Below, piece by piece: positions 56,932 through 64,000 of a stretch of 64,000 bases of DNA. The DNA is from Porphyridium purpureum. Taxonomy: Eukaryota; Rhodophyta; Bangiophyceae; Porphyridiales; Porphyridiaceae. Under the pieces are notes generated by a model. That model was not told the DNA's origin, did not search any database, and saw only the letters and a list, made by a program, of their open reading frames with translations. The stretch is from contig VRMN01000002.1 in the NCBI GenBank assembly GCA_008690995.1, positions 1,550,001 through 1,614,000 on the forward strand, read 5' to 3'. The translations under genes were made by a program, and so were the position numbers. The stretch's first letter is position 1. Every line of letters begins with the position of its first letter.

Positions 56932-59900
56932 CTACGTATTCGAAGCGTCCGTGTCGTCGCTTTCCGCTTCTTTGATGGCAAAGGCAGTCCAACTTGGGGT
57001 GTTTGAGCCACTTCCATGCGTTGGCCGAGACTCCAGGTTCGCTAAAGCATGATGATCCTCTTGTGCTTCCAGCCGTGGGGTCGAAGCTTCCACAGGCAGA
57101 ACTTGACTGCGCGCAACCGTCTCATCCGCGCGAGGCTCAAGAGCCGTAGTCTCTTGTATATCTTCGCTATCCCTTTGACCGTGATCTTCATTCGCGAGGT
57201 GGCTGTCTAACTCGGTCGCAACAAAGCTAGTACCCGATCCCTTGGTGACGTCGCCTCCTTCACTGTCTGAAAGAACTTCTCGCGACTCATTGACTAGATG
57301 AAGAGGCGGCGGTAGCACTTCTTCACTAATCGCCTTCATGTCACTTGACAGATCCGTGGAGAGACACGCGTCCACCCTTTCGGAGCGCGCCGCGCCCGGT
57401 GTGAGTGGCAAATTCACGCTGTTCTCAACTTTCATCGGCTGGACAAGCTCATGTGTACGAGCAGGATTAAAATCGCTCACGTCGGGACGCCCTATGCTGT
57501 CCTCACCTTGAGCTGGGGATAGCTTCGGGGCATCTAAATCCAGACAAAGGTCCGTGACGGCAGCGTCGACTTTGCTTGGTCTCGCGAGCGTTCCACTATT
57601 TTGATCTCTAGATTGCAAATGCGCTTGTGTCGGTTGCTCCTTTCGCGTGCTCGCGCTGTGAACTGTAACCTGCGCTTGTTTCGATACAGGACTAAGCACT
57701 GCTTCTGTAGAGATTGCAGCACGCTGGCTGCTAGTCTTCGAGCCATTTACAGGAAGGCTTGCTTCATCTCTGGACCCACGGGGTGCACGCGGCGTCTGCT
57801 TTTCCATGACAGGAGGTGGGCGCTCGAGTAGAAACTTGGGGACCTTATCTGCGCGGCCACTTTCGAAAACGCGTTTCACTGCAAGCACCAGCTCGCCCTG
57901 CTTGTCCGCTGGAACTTCTTTTCCGTATCCATTGCGCGCAATGGTTAAGACTTGGATGAGATTGAAGCCCAGGGGAGCGGCATCATGAGCGACCCACAGC
58001 AGAAACTGATCAAGCTGCATGAGATGCGCTCGCACAAACGCATTAGCCTTGTCGAGTCCAGGGACTGGAGTGAGTCCAGTGATATCCGACAAACCGACAG
58101 CCAGACATTCGTTATCAAACAGCATTTGAGCTCGCCCTTCTGAAGAGCACTGCACTTCGCTGTATCCTTCCAGCACTGTGTCCATGACACCCAAGCACAG
58201 CTGGAAACTCAAGAGCTCCTTTGACTCAGTCGGCACCTTGTAGCGATGCAGCTCACTCAATGCCGATGCCTTGCAAGCCGCGAGCACGTGCTCGACAAAT
58301 TCAGATGGCTGCGCAGCACCTGCCACTACAGTAGGATCACTGGACACAACTGAAAACTTTGATTCACGGGAGATGAGCGAAATGACCCACTCGGTACCAA
58401 TAATATCCCGGCAAATCATGGCGTAGACGCTAGTCCGAATAGGCGATGCCACGTTCAGGGCAGAGCTGAAAAGGCGAACAGCCTGACTTTTGACGGCTTT
58501 TGACGCAATACGTCCCTGCAGCGAGGGTAGAAGTGGTTCTGTCAGTGCGGCAAGCGTCCACATAGATTCCACAGCGGTACAAATTTCGCCCAGAGATAAT
58601 TCTCGCAGCGCGCCTACGACGCCGGGGCTGGCTGCCCCTGAATTTTTGGTAGCACCCTTGCCACTCTCCTTGCCACTGGCAGCGAACAGGTATCGATTGC
58701 GAACCTGCGACAGAATGACGCGATGCATGGGTTCCAGGAAGTGATCGAGCAATTTCCTCGACGGCTCCTCACGTGGCACAAGGCCCAGTCTGGGCGCAAT
58801 TTCCCGCCAGTACGCAAACTTCGGGCGTCTACATGCGCAGAGTTCGGACACGTGGAACACATACTGCAGAAACAAGTCTGCAATGGCTTCAGCAATCTGC
58901 AAGGCCAGAACAGGGAACGAGCGCCCGACTTGGATGTATTTTGTGATCCATCGGAATGCCGCCAACGAACTGGGCGTAAATGCGCGAGAACCAGCCCACT
59001 CAATGTCTTCAACCGCGATGGCATTGCTTGTGAGATCCGGTGGCACTTTCCAGGACGTCGGCTCCTGGGAGATATCCCCGACTTCAATATGAGGGCCGCG
59101 GTGGTTGACCGTTTCTGACGATACATTCAAAGACACAACACCTTCGCTCAGGACCGAAACGTCGCATTTCTCGATGGCGGATGTTAGCAACGCCACGTCA
59201 AGAAACACTTGCCTGTCCCACAGCTGCTCGCTTTCTTCGTTCCACGATCGCATGCACTCACCCAGCGAAACAATATCTGCGACTTGCACGTCACATCGCT
59301 GCCAGCTCTCATTGCGCAGCATAACGCGCATCAGCTCCATATTCTGTTTGTGTGAATGCTCAAATGAGGCTTCAGCGATCTGCGTGAGCTGGCGAACGAC
59401 CGCTGAGTCACAGACACGCTGGTCCAGCACGCTCTGCGGCTCGTTGTGACTGCTTCCATCTGCGCCTAGACTGAGGTTCAGGTCTTCAAACAATATGCAA
59501 AATGCAACGAGACGACGCTGCAGTAAATACACCTGCATGATTGTGAGCGGGCGCAACGCCTTCAGCTGCTGCTCGGCCGAGCGGAGGAGCTCGAGAGTAT
59601 GGCTCTGTACAGTGTCACTCAATTCAAGGCTCGCCGAGCGCAGGGCAGCCGCACAGAATACGTGCTGCTCCTGATGATCTTGTCCTGACACAGATGAGGC
59701 GTCGAAAGGGACCCCTTGCGTGCGCTGTGTGTGAAAAATGTACATGCTCCGATAACTAAGCATCAGCGATAGGAGTCGACGTGCCAGCGCAAGAATAAGA
59801 GCTACAACGTCTGTATTCCGATCTCTCTGAATCTGCGCGGCGCAGCTTGCGTTCGCCTCTCGCGCCTCGCTCGTAAATTCTTGGACTAGTCGTGTCATCA

Positions 59901-60867
59901 AGTCCTCCGTGGAATGCAGTTCATTGTACGAAGCGAAGAGCTTTGCGTACTCGATTTCGTCAAAATTGGTACACAGCGAGCGCACACCCGCGTGCATGCA
60001 GGCGAGCGCTTCGACTGAAATTCGCGAAATGTTTTCGTTCGCAGTTTTGAGAATTCTGATCTGCGCCAGAGGGCCGTTTCTGGTGTGCGGTAGCAAGTCT
60101 TGAGATCCATTGTTATCCTTCCGCGGTAAAGTAGTACAAGACGCCTCAAATCCGTTCAGAGTGCGCTCGTACGCCTTGCAGTTGGTGAGAGCAGCGGTGT
60201 AGTTTCCGCGTTGGAGTTCACGCTCTGCGTCGCTTTGCAGGGCGAGCAACTTGCGCATTGTCTGTACTGCGTTCTGCACGTCAAGAAGAAATTGCTTTTG
60301 CCGCTGGATTCGCTGGAACTCTTTGCCGGATGCTGAAGCGCGTTTCACTGCGCCTTCCATATTCACACGCGCATGTGCCACATTGCTGACGGCTGCGCGC
60401 AGTGCAGTGTGGAGCTGAGCCGTATGGGTCACGGCCCCAAAAAATGTCGCGTGCTCTTCCGTGAGCTGCTTCGCCATATTAGCCTCCATCAGCTCATAGC
60501 TCCGTCGCATCCTTTCCTCCAGGTCGAGCACCTCTTCAATCCTGTGAGGCGGTATTGGCGCAAGTCCATCTCCACTAGAGCTCACGCGGAAAAACAAGCC
60601 TGCCGCGTATTGCAAAGCATCAAACTCGGACAATGCCGAGCGAGCATCAACTGGACCGCTCAACGAGTACTGCGAAGATTGTGAGGCCAGCTCTTCCGCC
60701 GCTGCAAGTGCAGGCGTGTCTTCGCCCCGCAGCGCCGGGTGCAACGTGTCCAGAAACGCGCGGATCTCTGCTTCTGAAAGCAACAGCTTTGGCCTCGCGG
60801 GAGGCGCAGACGCAGACGCAGAAGATGCCGATGCCGAAGCCGACGACGACACTCCACGTCCACGCAT
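56932..60867 (-). CDS. VPS50: syndetin / VPS50 subunit of the EARP tethering complex
   Basis: 1311 residues, all-helical. The N-terminal coil matches VPS50: EEVLDLEERMRRSYELMEAN, then KEFQRIQRQKQFLLDVQNAV and RELQRGNYTAALTNCKAYER. The conserved C-terminal domain (about 755-1015) includes GVMDTVLEGYSEVQCSSEGR, DITGLTPVPGL and an FVRAHLMQLDQFLLW helix, aligning with the DUF2451 region. A 300-residue Ser/Glu-rich disordered tail follows, unusual for VPS50. Role: with VPS51-53, tethers recycling endosome carriers. The ATG at 60867 is preferred; the frame above it opens with GTG inside the promoter cluster. Confidence 0.85.
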   Translation of the reverse strand: MRGRGVSSSASASASSASASAPPARPKLLLSEAEIRAFLDTLHPALRGEDTPALAAAEELASQSSQYSLSGPVDARSALSEFDALQYAAGLFFRVSSSGDGLAPIPPHRIEEVLDLEERMRRSYELMEANMAKQLTEEHATFFGAVTHTAQLHTALRAAVSNVAHARVNMEGAVKRASASGKEFQRIQRQKQFLLDVQNAVQTMRKLLALQSDAERELQRGNYTAALTNCKAYERTLNGFEASCTTLPRKDNNGSQDLLPHTRNGPLAQIRILKTANENISRISVEALACMHAGVRSLCTNFDEIEYAKLFASYNELHSTEDLMTRLVQEFTSEAREANASCAAQIQRDRNTDVVALILALARRLLSLMLSYRSMYIFHTQRTQGVPFDASSVSGQDHQEQHVFCAAALRSASLELSDTVQSHTLELLRSAEQQLKALRPLTIMQVYLLQRRLVAFCILFEDLNLSLGADGSSHNEPQSVLDQRVCDSAVVRQLTQIAEASFEHSHKQNMELMRVMLRNESWQRCDVQVADIVSLGECMRSWNEESEQLWDRQVFLDVALLTSAIEKCDVSVLSEGVVSLNVSSETVNHRGPHIEVGDISQEPTSWKVPPDLTSNAIAVEDIEWAGSRAFTPSSLAAFRWITKYIQVGRSFPVLALQIAEAIADLFLQYVFHVSELCACRRPKFAYWREIAPRLGLVPREEPSRKLLDHFLEPMHRVILSQVRNRYLFAASGKESGKGATKNSGAASPGVVGALRELSLGEICTAVESMWTLAALTEPLLPSLQGRIASKAVKSQAVRLFSSALNVASPIRTSVYAMICRDIIGTEWVISLISRESKFSVVSSDPTVVAGAAQPSEFVEHVLAACKASALSELHRYKVPTESKELLSFQLCLGVMDTVLEGYSEVQCSSEGRAQMLFDNECLAVGLSDITGLTPVPGLDKANAFVRAHLMQLDQFLLWVAHDAAPLGFNLIQVLTIARNGYGKEVPADKQGELVLAVKRVFESGRADKVPKFLLERPPPVMEKQTPRAPRGSRDEASLPVNGSKTSSQRAAISTEAVLSPVSKQAQVTVHSASTRKEQPTQAHLQSRDQNSGTLARPSKVDAAVTDLCLDLDAPKLSPAQGEDSIGRPDVSDFNPARTHELVQPMKVENSVNLPLTPGAARSERVDACLSTDLSSDMKAISEEVLPPPLHLVNESREVLSDSEGGDVTKGSGTSFVATELDSHLANEDHGQRDSEDIQETTALEPRADETVARSQVLPVEASTPRLEAQEDHHALANLESRPTHGSGSNTPSWTAFAIKEAESDDTDASNT

Positions 60868-62958
60868 CGCGCTGTTGTCGCGACACGCGTCCAGCCTTCT
60901 CGTCCCGACTTGTATCGCCTGTCCATTGTGACTGCGCCTTCCTCGGCAGCCAACCTGCGGCTGGAGTACAGTCCTGCGGTACACCTCATCGAAGTACAGT
61001 TAAACTGTACATTTGCGACGGAATTCTTGTCGCTTGCACTTGAGCTCAGCGTGTGGGCGTGCGCGCGAGAAGCAGGCAGAGCGACTGAGACATGTGCGCT
61101 CGACGCACCGGCGGTCGTTCAGCGCCACTGCCAAGGAGAATTTGCCTTCGAACAAGCGAACAAGAATGTCGTGATGTGAATGACTGCTGGGCTGGTGCCA
61201 ATGCTGTTCAAGCGGGTGGACGGAGGGCGAGTCGGCTACAAGGGGATCATCCTTTTCCTACCCAGGATGCTGACACGCATGACCATCGTCTGGACAGCTC
61301 CGCAGCTTCGACGAAGCAGATGGTGTGCGCCTGGCGTCGATATGAAGACGTTAGAAGCAAGTGCAAAAGGACCATGAAGTCATAATTGGGGGGTTGCTTG
61401 ACATCTCGCTTGAATTCTTGGAGCCACGACTCATGTTGAGCAGCATGCGCGACCGCGAATGGCGTAGGACTAATTTGCGCACTGCGGGAATATTGGCGTT
61501 ACGTTTCTGGCGTGTAAGGTCACTGATGCGTGCGCATGGCAGTGAGACAGAAGCGCGAGACAACGAGCGCGGTAGCAAAGCAAGAAACAGAGTTATCTGC
61601 GGTGGTTTCCGTAACTTTGGAAAAGGGTAGGCAGCTTTTGGGAAAATCGTCCTTCGAGTGCGAACAATTTGGTATCGATAAGGAGGTCAGCAAGCTCACG
61701 ATTATTGTGATCGACATGCTTGTAGAGTCTGTCGGAGCATGTGTGCTCCTTTTGTCAAGCTGATTTCGTACGGAAGGCTTTCCTATTCACTGTGTCCGTG
61801 GTTGCGCGTAATCGAGAAAGCGCTGCCTGAAGATGGGATGATATTGGCTGACATGGATTCCCAGTGTGACGCTGACTGGTAATACGAAAGAGCCGCTGCC
61901 AAGTGCGACGCTCGTAAGCTTGTGCTGGGAGCGCTGGACGCAGTTGCGCCGCGCCGCTGCGAGTTTCGAAAGACCGCGCTGTATCATACAACAGTTTCCA
62001 ACTTCTAGGCACCAGTATCCGAGGTTCATGAGGCGTCTCTGCCTTGAACAAAGAGTATTTTGCCCAACAATTGCCTCTTCCTCGAGCTGTGTGAACTTGA
62101 CGAGGTTGGAGACCAAGGCGAGAAAGAAGACGGAGGACAATGCAATGCTGAGTACAAAGCCGGAGACATGCAGACGGCTACCTATGATTTTGCACCGTCA
62201 GAAACGCCTAACCTGCCCAACTACAAGACCATTCGGAAGTGATTGCCTGACCCGGTCTGCTCAATCTAGATTACCTGCGCAACTGCTGTCTACAGTGTAG
62301 CTGAATGCACCCGAAAGCGTAAGATCAAGCTGACACACGAACTGATTGGTAAGGCAATAGCCAAGATCAATGTGGTCTGACAGACAACGAAGCCAATGGC
62401 CAACATAGTGAACTGCGTGTCATCGGACATGACCATGAACTTGCGTAGGCACGTGTGCCAGAGTCAGAGCTTTCAGCAGGATGCTGGTATGGAGTTTTCC
62501 CATGAGTATCGTCACAAGATTCCACTCTCGAACCGAAGCATTTCACAAGCACGACAGATGTGGCCGCACCAGCAGAGCCGACGTGGTCACGGCCGGACGC
62601 TTGTCGCTCGTAGTGTCAATTGCTCCAAAAAGAACAGCGTGGGTATTTCCTTTGGCAACTGGAAGGTGATTGCTGTGTGACGGCTCTACACTAGTGAACA
62701 TCTACTGGAGCTGCAGTCGCAGCAAGCAAGCAGAAACGTTGGCGCGTTGAAGCTCATGTCTCTTCGTTTTCTTCGTCTGTTGCTTCTCAGGAGAGTAGCC
62801 GACCACAGCGGTAAATATGATGATACGTTGATTCTACATGAGAGTTTTAGCGATACCTAAGTAGCAGCAAGCGAAAATGGTAACCTATTCGCTCCGCCAC
62901 CAGCGCACTGTTCATTTGGTCTTACAGGAGAGCGAGTCGTGCATTTCTGGTGTGGTGC
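60868..62958. other. gene-poor gap, 2.1 kb
   Basis: Starts with the VPS50 promoter cluster (60966-61010). Beyond it are only short frames, among them a 65-codon ATG frame at 61180-61377 (+) and a 60-codon acidic frame at 62060-62242 (+); neither is recognised. No transposase or reverse-transcriptase-like peptide is visible. Confidence 0.5.
60966..61010. promoter_or_regulatory. four-copy GTACAGT/ACTGTAC cluster with inverted pair
   Basis: GTACAGT 60966, GGTACAC 60978, GTACAGT 60994 and ACTGTAC 61004. The last two form GTACAGT-TAA-ACTGTAC, the same 7-3-7 arrangement as at 44457-44473. VPS50 starts 99 bp away on the minus strand. Confidence 0.6.
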
Positions 62959-64000
62959 CTACCACTCGCTGCCCGACTCCAAAACATTGCCAGCTCGGTC
63001 TAAGAGGGGAGGTACATAGCCGGGACCGTGTTGCACCAGCTGCTGTATTCCCCTCCCTGCGGCAAAAGCTTCCTGGAGGATCGTCCATCCCTGCTCTTCC
63101 TGCTCTCCCTGCTCTCGAGATACGCTGCGCCGTGTCTGGGACAGAGTGTATTGGTCAGCCCGATTCCAATCGACGACATAATTTAAATCTTCCATCGCAC
63201 CCAGCGTGACGGTGCTCAACTTGTCAAGTATGTCTTGAGTGCTGCTCGAGAAAACAGTATCCACAGAGCCAGTCAACAGCTCATGCCGCATGGCCTCTTC
63301 CCTCCAGTGCGTGCAATCTGTGCCACTGCTTGACGCCCGATATTCGACGGGCGGTGTCCCAGCCCCTCCCAGTGTTCTCCATTCGCGTGTGGCCGCGGGA
63401 TATTTGTATTGGGCGTAAGAACCGGCCACGCAGTCCACGCGCGTATTGTAACCTGCGCGCGTCGGAAAGCGGTTGATCCAGAACGAACCGACGCCAAGCA
63501 AATGAAGCATCTCGTGAAGCGTGACATGAATCCAGAACTCAGTCCATGCGGGATATTCGGTACCGAACAGGAAATCCGTAGAGTCAAATACCATTTCACC
63601 GAGGGTCGGAAGCACGTCATAGTTGCACGTGGGCTCCGCATTGGTACAAACCTCCACGTACTGATAATTCTGAGCGCGGCCGACCACGCCTCCGCGACCA
63701 TCCAAGCCGTTCAATCTGTAGTACATGCTCAAGGTAACGGGTGCAGCCACCAGGCGTTGGCCAAGCACAATGGTTTGCAATTTGGCAAGGGCTAACTCGA
63801 ACACTTGGACTGCTCGTGGATCCTGCGCTCCGTTTGGGATCAAGTTGATTGTGAATGGGTAGCAGTCGGCATCACATACCGCCGCGGCGCTTGTGGGTAC
63901 TGGCGTTGGACTCGGCGTCGGCACTGGCGTTGGACTCGGCGTCGGCACTGGCGTTGGACTTGGCGTCGGCACTGGCGTTGGACTCGGCGTCGGCACTGGC
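62959..64000 (-). CDS. secreted leishmanolysin-like zinc metalloprotease (partial at window edge)
   Basis: About 347 codons are visible; the N-terminus lies beyond 64000. The visible start is a Pro/Thr/Ser/Val stalk of PTPSPTPV octads, then a Cys-bearing linker (VCDADCYPF). The protease core has the zinc helix HEMLHLLGVGSFW (63478-63516) and the downstream HWREEAMRHELLTGS (63270-63315), where the first His would be the third zinc ligand, followed by DLNYVVDWNRADQYTL. These match bacterial and algal leishmanolysin-family proteins. The stalk suggests a cell-wall or extracellular enzyme. It ends at a stop at 62959. Confidence 0.75.
   Translation of the reverse strand, partial: PVPTPSPTPVPTPSPTPVPTPSPTPVPTPSPTPVPTSAAAVCDADCYPFTINLIPNGAQDPRAVQVFELALAKLQTIVLGQRLVAAPVTLSMYYRLNGLDGRGGVVGRAQNYQYVEVCTNAEPTCNYDVLPTLGEMVFDSTDFLFGTEYPAWTEFWIHVTLHEMLHLLGVGSFWINRFPTRAGYNTRVDCVAGSYAQYKYPAATREWRTLGGAGTPPVEYRASSSGTDCTHWREEAMRHELLTGSVDTVFSSSTQDILDKLSTVTLGAMEDLNYVVDWNRADQYTLSQTRRSVSREQGEQEEQGWTILQEAFAAGRGIQQLVQHGPGYVPPLLDRAGNVLESGSEW
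63890..64000 (-). repeat. 24-bp tandem repeat coding PTPSPTPV
   Basis: Between four and five copies of a 24-bp unit run off the window edge, each encoding one octad of the metalloprotease stalk; copies differ by rare synonymous changes (CTC/CTT). Confidence 0.85.

Noticed and set aside
61361-62300. Several overlapping 77-144-codon plus-strand frames that could be pieces of one decayed gene
   Set aside because: No frame carries a recognisable motif and I see no consistent splice set; chance frames explain them equally well.
1-64000. tRNA, rRNA, CRISPR arrays, transposons and viral relics
   Set aside because: I looked for T-loop-like GTTCRANTC sequences (one GTTCAAATC at about 37968-37976 on the minus strand lacks paired arms), direct-repeat/spacer arrays, and transposase, integrase or reverse-transcriptase motifs, and found none that hold up.

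Overview
This is a compact nuclear stretch from a photosynthetic eukaryote, most likely a unicellular red alga; Porphyridium-like is my best guess, not a proven assignment. The reasons are: about 33 protein genes in 64 kb, nearly all single uninterrupted reading frames of moderate to high GC; typical eukaryotic proteins (kinesin, CDK with PSTAIRE, SNARE, UFM1, TBCD, VPS50, TRAPPC6, COX11); several proteins with plastid-type leaders (Mfd, a thioredoxin, a pseudokinase); and an E/F-type phycobilin-lyase-like HEAT protein, which points to phycobilisomes. I found no tRNA, rRNA, CRISPR array, recognisable transposon or viral relic.

Layout. 1-1922 has no supported gene. 1923-16104: Golgi-type sugar-nucleotide transporter (-), NDR-type kinase (+), tubulin cofactor D (-), C2 protein (+), kinesin-4-like motor (+). 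16213-22143: zuotin/DNAJC2 (-) and an adenylate-forming-enzyme homologue with a large alanine-rich coiled-coil insert (-). 22843-30628: divergent ubiquitin-eS31 (+), plastid thioredoxin (+), TRAPPC6 (-), plastid Mfd (+), DPH7 (+), an unknown membrane protein (+). 30656-39833: an unknown protein with a likely intron (-), CDK (+), plastid pseudokinase (-), FAD oxidoreductase (+) beside a 9-bp minisatellite, longin R-SNARE (+), UFM1 (-). 40823-50221: unknown plastid-type protein (+), MFS transporter (-), sterol C-24(28) reductase (+), CENP-X/MHF2 (-), prenylated ubiquitin-fold protein MUB (+), carbohydrate sulfotransferase (-), bilin-lyase-like protein (+). 50355-60867: NIPA-like transporter (+), COX11 (-), a small membrane protein (-), a two-domain glycosyltransferase (+), PdxT (+), VPS50 (-). 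60868-62958 is empty; 62959-64000 carries a secreted metalloprotease running off the edge (-).

Genes are mostly in alternating divergent and convergent pairs with very short spacers. There is no functional operon-like cluster; these are mainly housekeeping genes for trafficking, cytoskeleton, protein modification, plastid and mitochondrial assembly, and Golgi glycan synthesis.

The strongest undescribed-looking signal is a shared promoter element, ACTGTAC/GTACAGT. I count 20 exact copies outside coding sequence, most of them 80-265 bp upstream of start codons, often in clusters in divergent promoters, and twice as the same inverted pair with a 3-bp spacer. I noticed only two exact copies inside coding sequence. 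Other unusual items are the interrupted adenylating enzyme, a ubiquitin moiety fused to eS31 that has lost the Ile44 patch, a GT2-like/fucosyltransferase-like fusion, and an NDR kinase tail with six YxGLS/T repeats.
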